DNA of 64,000 nucleotides from Pedobacter soli (GTDB lineage Bacteria; Bacteroidota; Bacteroidia; Sphingobacteriales; Sphingobacteriaceae). Positions 28,625-36,778 of the stretch are shown in pieces; within the stretch, counting starts at the first letter, position 1; the number at the start of each line of letters is the position of its first letter. Location of the stretch: contig NZ_FMZH01000004.1 of the NCBI RefSeq assembly GCF_900101435.1, positions 436,615 to 500,614 of the forward strand, given 5' to 3'. The translations under genes and the position numbers were made by a program. Under the pieces are notes generated by a model that was not told where the DNA came from, searched no databases, and was given only the letters and a program-made list of their open reading frames with translations.

Positions 28625-28664
28625 AAAAAAAATAGTCAGGTTAGTTAAGCCTGACTATTTTTTT
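28625..28664. terminator. Bidirectional intrinsic terminator
   Basis: A run of As plus TAGTCAGG pairs with CCTGACTA plus a T run around a 9-base loop. The A-stem-T form works in both directions and lies between the convergent receiver gene and the O-acyltransferase gene. Confidence 0.88.
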
Positions 28665-28667
28665 GTT

Positions 28668-29345
28668 TTAGGCCGGTTTTGCTTCCTGCGCTTTGTTAAA
28701 CATTACAAATCGTTTAGAATCGCCTATGCGCTGTGGTGCAGAAGCATTTGTAATGATGGCGTAGTCTTCGGTGTTTTTATTGATGAAAACTCCAGCCCCG
28801 ATAATGTTGTGTGTGCCAATAATTACATCTTCTTTTACGGCAGAATTGATGCCTAAAAAGGAGTTTTTACCGACAGTTACATTGCCAGCCAGAATATTGC
28901 CCGAAAGCAAAATATTGTCTTCAAGCGTGCAATGGTGACCAATCCTGCTCCCAATAAGCATACAGTTATTGCCGATAGTTACAAAAGGCTGTATATCGCA
29001 GCACTGATCAATAAAGGTATTGTGTCCCATCACTAAATCGGGCCAAACATTGGCTTTTGAGGAAACATAACTGGCAAAGCCATATCCCGCTGCGCTTACC
29101 TTATTATATACACTTTCACGCGCACTGTTTCTACCTATGGCAATATGCATTTTATAGGCATCGGGAGGAAAATCTTTAGTTACCTGCGCAAAGCTTAAAA
29201 TAGGTAGGTTTTGTAATGTACTTCCTGCGGGTGGCACATAAGCATCATCAACACAAAAGGCAACTACATTATAAGGGCTGTCTTTCGTAAATGAATAACA
29301 AATAAATTCGGCCATTTTTCCTGTTCCATAGATAATAACGTTCAT
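28668..29345 (-). CDS. NeuD/PglD-like sugar O-/N-acyltransferase (left-handed beta helix)
   Basis: The 225-residue protein begins with a small Rossmann-like lobe (MNVIIYGTGKMAEFIC) followed by hexapeptide repeats from about residue 105 (VMGHNTFIDQCCDIQPFVTI, IGHHCTLEDNILLSGN, VTVGKNSFLGINSAV). This two-part build is that of PglD/NeuD-type acetyltransferases, which acetylate UDP-amino sugars or sialic acids. The gene faces away from the polysaccharide operon across a 722-base spacer, so it probably decorates a precursor or product of that pathway. Paired ACTGTACAGT-type dyads lie about 65 bases upstream of its start. Confidence 0.82.
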   Translation of the reverse strand: MNVIIYGTGKMAEFICYSFTKDSPYNVVAFCVDDAYVPPAGSTLQNLPILSFAQVTKDFPPDAYKMHIAIGRNSARESVYNKVSAAGYGFASYVSSKANVWPDLVMGHNTFIDQCCDIQPFVTIGNNCMLIGSRIGHHCTLEDNILLSGNILAGNVTVGKNSFLGINSAVKEDVIIGTHNIIGAGVFINKNTEDYAIITNASAPQRIGDSKRFVMFNKAQEAKPA

Positions 29346-29410
29346 AATTTAGTTTTTGGTGAATTACTAATTTAGGTATTAGATAGCCTTGTTATCGGGC
29401 TTAAATGCAT

Positions 29411-29442
29411 ACTGTACAGTTATTGCATACCCCTGTTTACAG
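29411..29442. promoter_or_regulatory. Paired CTGT-ACAG dyads upstream of the NeuD-like gene
   Basis: ACTGTACAGT (29411-29420) and CTGTTTACAG (29433-29442) are both palindromes with CTGT/ACAG half-sites. Their centres are 22 bases apart, about two helical turns. They could bind a dimeric regulator of the acyltransferase gene. Position and symmetry are the only evidence. Confidence 0.35.
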
Positions 29443-29910
29443 TTTGCACATTTGCGCAACCGGGCTGTTTCAGCAATGATTTGCCAGGCTATATTTTGGC
29501 CACGGCCAGAATGTTAATCGTTTTACAAGTGCCAAAAGGCTAAAATCGAAATTAACCGGCAGGCAATGCCAAAAATTAATATTTAAAAGCCAGGTCATAC
29601 ACCTGTAAAAGTGGTTGCACAACCGGGCGGAAATGGCCTGAAAACAAAATAGCAAAGGCTCAGATTGAAGCTTTAGCCTCACACCATTTTAAAAAATTAC
29701 AACCTTACTGACCAGCTTTTAAAAATGAGGCTTAAAAAAGGCCAAAAATCATCGGGTTTATTGTAGTATTAAACAGCTTTTTTAAATGTTAAATCAATTT
29801 CTGACGTTTTTTAGATTTTGGCGATTAAATTTTTCTGCTAATTGGGTTATTTTTCGTCAAAAACCGCGCTTGTTTTTTTACATCTTCTGCGCCAGAAAAT
29901 TCACAAATCC

Positions 29911-29968
29911 TGTATAATTAATGCGTATAGTTACTGGATTATTGTATATGCTGTTTGTTAATTATACA
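29911..29968 (+). promoter_or_regulatory. Inverted repeat upstream of the export lipoprotein gene
   Basis: TGTATAATTAA (29911-29921) and TTAATTATACA (29958-29968) are perfect reverse complements separated by 36 bases. They lie 100-157 bases before the Wza-like start codon. They may form an operator pair or, if transcribed, a stem in the leader RNA. Confidence 0.4.
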
Positions 29969-30067
29969 ATTTAAATACAACCCCCTTTGGCCTATAAAAC
30001 ATTGGGTCTTTAATGCATAGCTTAGTTCTCAATAAATCGAATCACAAACCAAACGATTACTTAAGCT

Positions 30068-30826
30068 ATGAAAAAAGTAATATTATTTATCGCCATATAT
30101 ACATGCCTTGCAACAGGCTGCGCTCCTAGAAGAGACTTAGTATATTTTAGTAACCTGGCTAAACAAACCAGCGATGAGAAATTACCATCGCAGGAGGTAA
30201 AAATACAACAGAACGACCTGTTAAGTGTAAGCATTAATAGCTTAAACCAGGAATCGAATGTATTGTTTGCCGTAAACACCAAAGCACCCAGCGCCGAAAA
30301 CAACTATAAGGTAGAAGGTTACCGGGTAAATAAAGACGGAATGATTAATCTACCGGTAGTAGGTAATGTAAGGTTAGAAGGATTAACCATAGAGCAGGCC
30401 CAAAACACCATATCAAGAGAACTTGATAAATATGTTAAAAAACCGGTGGTTGATATTCAGCTGGTAAACTTTAAGGTAACCGTAATAGGCGAAGTAAACC
30501 GGCCATCAAATTTTACTGTTCAGGGAGATAATATTAACCTCTTACAGGCCTTAGGTATGGCCGGCGATATGACTGTGTACGGTAAACGCGATAATGTGCT
30601 CGTAATCAGGGAGCAAAACGGGCAGCGCGTAATGAAAAGATTAAACCTGAACAACCAGGATGTAATGAATTCGCCTTTCTTCTTCCTTAAACAAAATGAT
30701 ATTGTATATGTAGAACCCGATAAATCAAAAGCAAGCGAGTATAGCACCAATACCAGGGTAATGCCACTCGTAATTGCTTCGATATCTGCAGTAGCAGTAT
30801 TAATAACAGCTGTATTAAAACAATAA
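30068..30826 (+). CDS. Polysaccharide export outer-membrane lipoprotein (Wza-like)
   Basis: The 252-residue protein has an SPII signal with lipobox LATGC (Cys18), a polysaccharide-export domain (about residues 45-140, including INLPVVGNVRLEGLTIEQAQ), an SLBB-type segment (VTVIGEVNRPSNFTVQGDN) and a C-terminal hydrophobic segment (about 229-250). Members of this family form the outer-membrane channel for capsule or exopolysaccharide. The Wzc-like gene starts 20 bases downstream, the usual order. It is the first gene of the locus after a long upstream region. Confidence 0.92.
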   Translation: MKKVILFIAIYTCLATGCAPRRDLVYFSNLAKQTSDEKLPSQEVKIQQNDLLSVSINSLNQESNVLFAVNTKAPSAENNYKVEGYRVNKDGMINLPVVGNVRLEGLTIEQAQNTISRELDKYVKKPVVDIQLVNFKVTVIGEVNRPSNFTVQGDNINLLQALGMAGDMTVYGKRDNVLVIREQNGQRVMKRLNLNNQDVMNSPFFFLKQNDIVYVEPDKSKASEYSTNTRVMPLVIASISAVAVLITAVLKQ

Positions 30827-30846
30827 CGTCTCTTAAACACAAGAAC

Positions 30847-33138
30847 ATGTCTAAACAAATCGTAAGTGGTGGCGCAAAAGATTTTGCAGAAACTATGATA
30901 AGTTTTGCCAGAAACTGGCCTTATTTCTTACTCAGTATTGCCATTTGTATGGGTGCAGTATATGGCTTTTTATACATCACCCCACCAAAATATAAAGTGA
31001 GCAGTACTTTATTAATCTCTGACGATAAAAACGGTGCAGCCATGTCAAACAGCACCGCATTCAGCGATCTCAATATGTTTCAAACGGTTAAAACTGTTGA
31101 TAATGAAATCGAGATCCTGAGATCGCGCGACCTGATTTTTAAAGTATTGAAAAAACTCAATCTCGAAACGGCTTATTTTAAAAAGGAAGGTTTTAGGGAG
31201 AAAGAACTTTATGGTAAAACATCACCCTTGGTGGTTACCGCCATCAGCTTAAAAAATGGTGCTTATGCCCGTAAAATCAATATTTCTTATCTCGACGATG
31301 TTTCTTACATTATCCAGGATAGCCTGAATACCAATATTGTAAAGTATGGCGATACGTTACATAATAAAAACTATGTAGTTAAAGTAGAAAAAGGACCTGC
31401 ATATAAAAGCGAATTCGGCAAAATTAAAATCCAGTTTAAAAACCTGTACAAAATGACTGAAGCCTATAGTCTGGTTTCGCTAAAAATTGTGCCGGTGGTT
31501 AAAGATGCAAACACCATTACCATAAGCTTAAACGATGTGGTGCCGCAAAGGGGTATTGATATTTTAAACGACCTGATCGAAACCTACAACATCAATAACG
31601 TTAACAATAAGAATACCATTGCCCGCAATACCATCCGCTTTATCGATAACAGGTTAAAATATCTGGTTAGCGATTTGTCTGGAACAGAAGAAGATGTAGA
31701 AAATTACAAACAGCAGAACCGTGTCACCGATATCAATATGGATGCACAGATGAATGCTACCCGTACCAGCGAATACAACCAGTTACTGGAGAATTCATCG
31801 GTACAATTGCGGATTGTATCTTCTATAGAGAGCTATTTTAAAGGTAAACAAAGCCAGTACGATCTGGCGCCAAGTGCTATGGGCCTTAAAGACCCTATTT
31901 TAAACTCGCTCATTTCTAAGTTTAACGACTTACAGTTAGAACGCAACAGGATGTTGCGCACAGCAAATGCCGAAAACCCGTTGGTTTTAAATCTTAACGA
32001 GCAATTGGCCAGCCTGAAAACCAACATACTGGAAAACCTGAGCAGCATTAAACAAGGTTTTGTGATTGAACGCAATAACTTAAGGGCCAATTATTCACAG
32101 TATGATAGTAAAATCAAATCTGTGCCTACTATAGAACGTGGTTTGCTGGAAAGAAGCCGCGAGCAAAGTGTAAAATCGGGACTATATAAATATCTGTTAC
32201 AAAAAAGGGAGGAAACGGCTTTATCGCTCTCAGCCACCGTCCCTACTTCGCAGGTAGTAGATAAGCCTGCTTACAACACTATACCAGATAGCCCAAAACA
32301 GCCATTGTTATATTTGTGCGGTTTTATTCTCGGATTTCTTGTACCTGCAGGCACCATTTACATTAAAGGTTTCTTCAATAACAAAGTACAGGATGCCAGC
32401 ACTATCGAATTAACCGGTGCAAAAATGCTGGGTGAGCTTTCGCATAACCTCGATAAAAGCACCATTGTTTTTCAAAAAGACAACCGCTCTACCATCTCCG
32501 AATTATTCAGGTACATCCGGATGAATTTAGGGCTGATGGCCAATAACAGCGATAACAAGGTAATGCTGGTAACCTCGAGCATGAAAGGAGAGGGTAAAAC
32601 CTTCTTCAGTGTAAACCTGGCTACTACGTTAGGCATGCTGGATAAAAAAGTAGTGGTGCTCGAGTTTGATTTGAGAAAACCCGACCTGCTGAACAAGGTA
32701 GGCTTAAAACAAACCATAGGTTTAACCGATTACCTGCTTGATGATGCTGTGTTTTTAGAAGACATTATTAGGCCTACCAAAGTATCAGAACATATTTCGG
32801 TTATCGGTTGCGGCAAATCGCCCGAAAACCCTGCCGAAATCATGATGAGCCCCAAAATGGACATGCTTTTTGATGAACTGAAAGAAAAGTTCGATTATAT
32901 CATCATCGATACGTCGCCTGTAGGGCAGGTAGCCGATGCCTTTAGTTTGGCCGAGTACGCCGACGTAAGCATTTATCTGGTGCGCTACAATTACACCAAT
33001 AAATACCAGCTGGCCATATTGAAAGATATTTGCGAGAACAACAAACTTAAAAACCCGATGGTGGTATTTAACGACGCCAAACGGGAGAAAAACCAGAAAT
33101 ACAGTTACGGCGGTTACGGTTATGCCATGGCTAACTAA
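30847..33138 (+). CDS. Polysaccharide co-polymerase fused to BY-type tyrosine kinase (Wzc-like)
   Basis: The 763-residue protein has a Wzz-type N-terminal membrane helix (about 19-40), a long coiled-coil periplasmic region, a second helix (about 486-507), and a cytoplasmic kinase. The kinase has Walker A SSMKGEGKTFFSV (about 577-589), an A' segment VVVLEFDLRKP in which Glu replaces the usual first Asp, and Walker B FDYIIIDTSP. The C terminus carries a tyrosine cluster (KYSYGGYGYAMAN). It should control chain length and export through phosphorylation cycles. No Wzb-type phosphatase is in the window. The operon then pauses in a 352-base leader. Confidence 0.92.
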   Translation: MSKQIVSGGAKDFAETMISFARNWPYFLLSIAICMGAVYGFLYITPPKYKVSSTLLISDDKNGAAMSNSTAFSDLNMFQTVKTVDNEIEILRSRDLIFKVLKKLNLETAYFKKEGFREKELYGKTSPLVVTAISLKNGAYARKINISYLDDVSYIIQDSLNTNIVKYGDTLHNKNYVVKVEKGPAYKSEFGKIKIQFKNLYKMTEAYSLVSLKIVPVVKDANTITISLNDVVPQRGIDILNDLIETYNINNVNNKNTIARNTIRFIDNRLKYLVSDLSGTEEDVENYKQQNRVTDINMDAQMNATRTSEYNQLLENSSVQLRIVSSIESYFKGKQSQYDLAPSAMGLKDPILNSLISKFNDLQLERNRMLRTANAENPLVLNLNEQLASLKTNILENLSSIKQGFVIERNNLRANYSQYDSKIKSVPTIERGLLERSREQSVKSGLYKYLLQKREETALSLSATVPTSQVVDKPAYNTIPDSPKQPLLYLCGFILGFLVPAGTIYIKGFFNNKVQDASTIELTGAKMLGELSHNLDKSTIVFQKDNRSTISELFRYIRMNLGLMANNSDNKVMLVTSSMKGEGKTFFSVNLATTLGMLDKKVVVLEFDLRKPDLLNKVGLKQTIGLTDYLLDDAVFLEDIIRPTKVSEHISVIGCGKSPENPAEIMMSPKMDMLFDELKEKFDYIIIDTSPVGQVADAFSLAEYADVSIYLVRYNYTNKYQLAILKDICENNKLKNPMVVFNDAKREKNQKYSYGGYGYAMAN

Positions 33139-33345
33139 TGTCGTCCTATTTTATTCAGAATACCACGAATACCCAGTACCCAATACCAAATAAACGTCCC
33201 CAAACGATTTAATTCCTGTTTGCAAGCTTATTGAACCACGCGCCCTAACTAAGCACGGTTAAAAGTTCAGGCAGCTGTAAACTACTCACATTAAATTGCC
33301 CATTTGCCTCAAAAGCATCTAAGGTTTAAAGAACAAAAAAATAGT

Positions 33346-33387
33346 CATGTAAGTGATATAGCGAAGCTGTATCCGGTTGGCTAAAAA
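33346..33387 (+). promoter_or_regulatory. Leader repeat copy 1 with GATATAGC-GAA-GCTGTATC hairpin
   Basis: A 42-base element begins CATGTAAGTGATATAGCG and ends CTAAAAA. Its centre can fold as GATATAGC paired with GCTGTATC (one G:T pair) around a GAA triloop. The second copy starts 77 bases further on. Confidence 0.6.
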
Positions 33388-33422
33388 CATTTAAACACTA
33401 AAAAAAGCATTATTACCTACAG

Positions 33423-33464
33423 CATGTAAGTGATATAGCGAAGCTTTATCAAACGGTCTAAAAA
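33423..33464 (+). promoter_or_regulatory. Leader repeat copy 2
   Basis: The first 28 bases match copy 1 with a single change (CTGTATC becomes CTTTATC), and the TCTAAAAA end is kept. The hairpin here has one T:T mismatch. The element ends 26 bases before the start codon of the UpxY-type gene. Confidence 0.6.
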
Positions 33465-33490
33465 TTAAATCTTAATCTCTTTCAAATTAT

Positions 33491-34039
33491 ATGGAATCTA
33501 AAATTAACTACCGCCCCTCGTTTCCTAAAAAATGGTTCGTAATCTATACCCGTCCACGTTGGGAAAAAAAAGTTGACAAATTGCTTCAGGAGCAGGGATT
33601 TGAATCGTTTTGCCCGGTTAGAAATGTAGAAAACCAATGGGCCGACAGAAAGAAAATAGTTAGCCTGCCGCTTTTTACCGGATACGTTTTTGTAAAAATT
33701 GATGAAAGAGATGGATTTAAAGTTCGATTAATTCAGGGCGTACTCAATTTCATTCATTACATGGGGAAACCTGCCATCGTGAGAGATAGCGAAATAGAAC
33801 GCCTGAAACACATTATGGATGCCTATAACGATGTTGATATAGTGAGTTTGAGCGGTGTATCCAAAGGCGATCGCGTCCGGATCAGCAATGGTCTTTTCCA
33901 CAACCAGGAAGGAGAAGTGATCCAGATTCAGGGCAAACATGTACTCATGTCTTTCGATCATTTAGATTGTGCTGTAGTAACCCGTGTACCTATAAGCAAC
34001 CTTACTTTAACCGTTAACCCACAACAACATTATGTATAA
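33491..34039 (+). CDS. UpxY family transcription antiterminator (NusG-like)
   Basis: The 182-residue protein has a NusG N-terminal domain ([20 protein letters not shown] near residues 14-33, then [10 protein letters not shown]) and a C-terminal KOW motif ([19 protein letters not shown], about 124-142). NusG paralogues placed at the head of capsule operons in Bacteroides (UpxY) keep RNA polymerase going through the long transcript by acting at the leader. The gene overlaps the next one by 8 bases and precedes a ~24-kb co-directional run, the expected target. The repeated hairpins just upstream are its candidate recruitment site. Confidence 0.9.
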   Translation: MESKINYRPSFPKKWFVIYTRPRWEKKVDKLLQEQGFESFCPVRNVENQWADRKKIVSLPLFTGYVFVKIDERDGFKVRLIQGVLNFIHYMGKPAIVRDSEIERLKHIMDAYNDVDIVSLSGVSKGDRVRISNGLFHNQEGEVIQIQGKHVLMSFDHLDCAVVTRVPISNLTLTVNPQQHYV

Positions 34040-35330
34040 TTCTGAAGATAATTTAAAAATGTCGGTAATCGGCTTAGGATATGTTGGTTTACCACTGGCA
34101 GTAGAATTTGCCAAGAAATACAAAGTATTCGGTTTCGATATTAATGAAAGCCGCATAGCAGAGCTGAAAGCCGGATATGACAATACGCTTGAAGTAACTG
34201 AAGAAGCACTAAATGAAGTGCTTACTTTTGAATGCACTACGCTACAAGGCTTGTATTGTACCAACGAGCTGGAAAAATTACGCAGTTCTTCGGTTTACAT
34301 TGTAACTGTACCCACACCGGTTGATAAAAACAACCGACCGGATTTAACCCCCTTAATTAAAGCCAGTGCAGTAGTGGCAAAAGTTTTAAAGAAAGGCGAT
34401 ATCGTAGTTTACGAATCGACTGTTTATCCTGGTGTTACTGAAGACGAATGTGTACCGGTTCTGGAAAAAGGATCGGGATTGGTATTTAACAAAGACTTTT
34501 TTGCAGGTTATTCACCCGAACGCATTAACCCTGGCGATAAACAACATACGGTAGCCAATATCTTAAAAATTACTTCGGGCTCTACACCAGAGGCAGCAGA
34601 AAAAATCGATGCTTTATACCGTTCGGTGATTAACGCCGGTACTTACAAAGCTTCTTCTATTAAAGTGGCCGAAGCAGCAAAAGTGATCGAAAATGCTCAG
34701 CGCGATATCAATATTGCTTTTGTGAACGAACTGGCCATGATATTTAATACTCTTGGCATCGATACTTCTGAGGTGTTGGCAGCTGCAGGTACCAAATGGA
34801 ACTTCTTAAACTTTAAACCTGGTTTGGTTGGCGGTCACTGCATTGGCGTCGATCCTTATTATTTAGCCCAAAAAGCACAGGAAGCCGGTTACCACCCCGA
34901 AATTATTTTAGCCGGCAGGCGTGTAAACGACGGTATGGGCAAATATGTGGCTGATCAGATGATTAGAAAGATGATTGCCAAAAACATCCATATTGTAGGG
35001 GCAGAGGTGCTTGTATTGGGTTTTACCTTTAAAGAAAACTGCCCCGATGTACGCAACACCAAGGTAATTGATATTATCAGGCGTTTAGAAGAATACAAGG
35101 TAAATGTAACCATTCACGATCCCTGGGCCAATCCTGATCAGGCCAACCATAATTATGGTGTGATTTGCGAAAATGGTTCTTCAAAAACCAGGCGTTATGA
35201 TGGGATCGTACTTGCTGTGGCACACCAGGCCTTTGATAGCCTGAATATTGCCGAATTGCGTAAACCTACCTGTGTAGTTTACGATATCAAATCAGTTTTA
35301 CCGCAATCAATGGAAACGGTTCGTTTGTAA
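34032..35330 (+). CDS. Nucleotide-sugar (UDP-HexNAc type) 6-dehydrogenase, TviB-like
   Basis: The 432-residue protein has the NAD-binding [16 protein letters not shown] (about residues 12-27), [17 protein letters not shown], the SPERINPGD block and the catalytic cysteine in [15 protein letters not shown] (Cys270). This is the UDP-glucose/UDP-ManNAc dehydrogenase superfamily. The SPERINPGD block and the overall layout resemble the TviB/WbpA branch, which makes UDP-GalNAcA or UDP-GlcNAcA by two-step oxidation. It would supply uronic acid precursor to the polymer. It overlaps the UpxY gene by 8 bases. Confidence 0.9.
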   Translation: MYNSEDNLKMSVIGLGYVGLPLAVEFAKKYKVFGFDINESRIAELKAGYDNTLEVTEEALNEVLTFECTTLQGLYCTNELEKLRSSSVYIVTVPTPVDKNNRPDLTPLIKASAVVAKVLKKGDIVVYESTVYPGVTEDECVPVLEKGSGLVFNKDFFAGYSPERINPGDKQHTVANILKITSGSTPEAAEKIDALYRSVINAGTYKASSIKVAEAAKVIENAQRDINIAFVNELAMIFNTLGIDTSEVLAAAGTKWNFLNFKPGLVGGHCIGVDPYYLAQKAQEAGYHPEIILAGRRVNDGMGKYVADQMIRKMIAKNIHIVGAEVLVLGFTFKENCPDVRNTKVIDIIRRLEEYKVNVTIHDPWANPDQANHNYGVICENGSSKTRRYDGIVLAVAHQAFDSLNIAELRKPTCVVYDIKSVLPQSMETVRL

Positions 35331-35335
35331 AAGCC

Positions 35336-36778
35336 ATGAGTTTAACATATAAAGCACGATCGGGCATTATATGGTCGATTGGGCAGCAGTTTAGTGTTAA
35401 ATTCATAAACCTGTTCATTACCATTATACTGGCCCGCTTATTAAGTCCGGCCGAATTTGGCTTAATTGCCATGCTCTCCATATTTATTGCCATAGGCAAT
35501 TCCTTAATGGATAGCGGCTTAACTTCGTCACTCATTCGCACACGAACAGCCGGCCAAAAAGATTATTCGACCATATTTTTTTTTAACCTGTTGGGAAGCC
35601 TTGTCGTTTACGGCATATTTTTTATTTCCGCTCCGTTTATAGCTGATTTTTACAGGCAACCGCAACTTACCAATATTGTCAGAATTTATGGTTTAACCTT
35701 TTTAATTAATGCTTTCTTCAGCATCCAAAGTACGCTCTTAACCAAGGAAATGAAGTTTAAGCTCCAAACAATCATCCAGATTCCTTCTGTAATTCTGGGC
35801 GGTTGTTTGGGCATTTTCCTGGCTAAAAATGGTTATGGCACCTGGAGCCTGGTATGGATGAGCCTTTTAAGTGCAACAGTATCAACCATTTTGCACTGGT
35901 TTTATTCAGACTGGCGGCCGCGACTGCTCTTCAGCAAAAGGAGCTTCAGGAAACATTTTCATTTTGGCTATAAAATGACGCTTTCCGGTTTGCTGGATAC
36001 TGTTTACCAAAACTTGTATACCGTAATAATCGGACGCTTTTATGCCGCAACCCAACTTGGTTTTTATGCACGTGCAGATAGCCTGAGCCAGTTGCCTATC
36101 GGCATTATTTCTACTGCAATTAATAAAGTTACTTATCCCATGTTTTCGAACATCAGCAATGACGATGTAAAGCTTAAAATGGTATACAAAAGGTTAATGC
36201 AGCAGGTTTTATTCTGGAATGCACCGATCTTGATTTTTCTGGCCTTAATTGCCCAACCTTTAATTTCGCTGCTTTTAACCGATAAGTGGTTGCCATCAGT
36301 ACCTTATTTCCAGATTTTGTGCATTGCCGGGGTTTTGTACCCTTTACATGCCTACAACTTAAATATTTTAAAAGTTAAAGGACACAGCGGGCAGTTTTTA
36401 AAACTCGAAATACTGAAAAAAGTGCTAAGTGTAATTGGAATTGTTTGTGTCATTCCATTTGGCATTATGGGGCTTCTGTACTTCCAGTTGTTTTTTACTG
36501 TTTTTGCCTATTACATTAATTCCATTTACAGTGGCCGTTTAATCAACTATCCACTTAAAGAACAGCTTCATGATATTGCGCCTATTTTAATGTTATCTAG
36601 CCTTTTAGGTTTAGCGTGTTATGGCCTCGATAAATGGTTCCTTGCGCAATATCAGCTCAATAACTTTCTGCGGATTGTAGGGTTGAGCGTTGTTTACGCC
36701 GGCTTTTACCTGGGCATAAGTAATACCATCCGCTTAGCAGCCTTAACTGATTTTAAACAATTAATCCTCAAACAATGA
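35336..36778 (+). CDS. Wzx-type flippase (polysaccharide transporter, MOP superfamily)
   Basis: The 480-residue protein has about 12-14 membrane helices and the N-terminal phrase SGIIWSIGQQFSVKFINLFI with LARLLSPAEFGLIAM, characteristic of the WzxC/TuaB branch of polysaccharide synthase flippases. It should translocate the lipid-linked repeat unit across the inner membrane for Wzy polymerisation. It begins 5 bases after the dehydrogenase and shares an ATGA overlap with the following aminotransferase gene. Confidence 0.9.
   Translation: MSLTYKARSGIIWSIGQQFSVKFINLFITIILARLLSPAEFGLIAMLSIFIAIGNSLMDSGLTSSLIRTRTAGQKDYSTIFFFNLLGSLVVYGIFFISAPFIADFYRQPQLTNIVRIYGLTFLINAFFSIQSTLLTKEMKFKLQTIIQIPSVILGGCLGIFLAKNGYGTWSLVWMSLLSATVSTILHWFYSDWRPRLLFSKRSFRKHFHFGYKMTLSGLLDTVYQNLYTVIIGRFYAATQLGFYARADSLSQLPIGIISTAINKVTYPMFSNISNDDVKLKMVYKRLMQQVLFWNAPILIFLALIAQPLISLLLTDKWLPSVPYFQILCIAGVLYPLHAYNLNILKVKGHSGQFLKLEILKKVLSVIGIVCVIPFGIMGLLYFQLFFTVFAYYINSIYSGRLINYPLKEQLHDIAPILMLSSLLGLACYGLDKWFLAQYQLNNFLRIVGLSVVYAGFYLGISNTIRLAALTDFKQLILKQ

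Larger units (their letters stand above)
29346..30067. other. Long intergenic region (722 bases) before the polysaccharide operon
   Basis: No supported gene; a 70-codon minus-strand frame at 29470-29682 has no recognisable feature. The stretch is AT-rich and holds two dyads at 29411-29442, the direct repeat GCRCAACCGGGC at 29454-29465 and 29617-29628, a small TTCTG-CGC-CAGAA dyad at 29885-29897, and an 11-bp inverted repeat at 29911-29968. It must contain the divergent promoters for the acyltransferase gene and for the export operon. I could not place a clear consensus -7/-33 pair. Confidence 0.6.
33139..33490. other. 352-base gene-free leader before the UpxY gene
   Basis: No coding frame is supported. 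The right half has two copies of a 42-base element with a stem-loop. A phrase GGCAGCTGTAAA near 33274 looks loosely like the GGTAGCTGTTAA core of enterobacterial JUMPstart, but the match is too short to rely on. The position inside the locus, directly before a NusG-like antiterminator gene, suggests a regulatory leader. Confidence 0.65.

Noticed and set aside
29470..29682. 70-codon minus-strand frame upstream of the polysaccharide operon
   Set aside because: No signal peptide, motif or good start context; it overlaps regulatory-looking dyads and repeats.
33274..33285. JUMPstart/ops-like phrase GGCAGCTGTAAA in the UpxY leader
   Set aside because: Only a short loose match to the enterobacterial JUMPstart core and no GGCGGTAGCGT ops element, so not called as such.
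33346..33464. Leader repeats as a CRISPR array
   Set aside because: Only two units, with a 77-base period and no cas genes; the repeat contains a regulatory-type hairpin instead.
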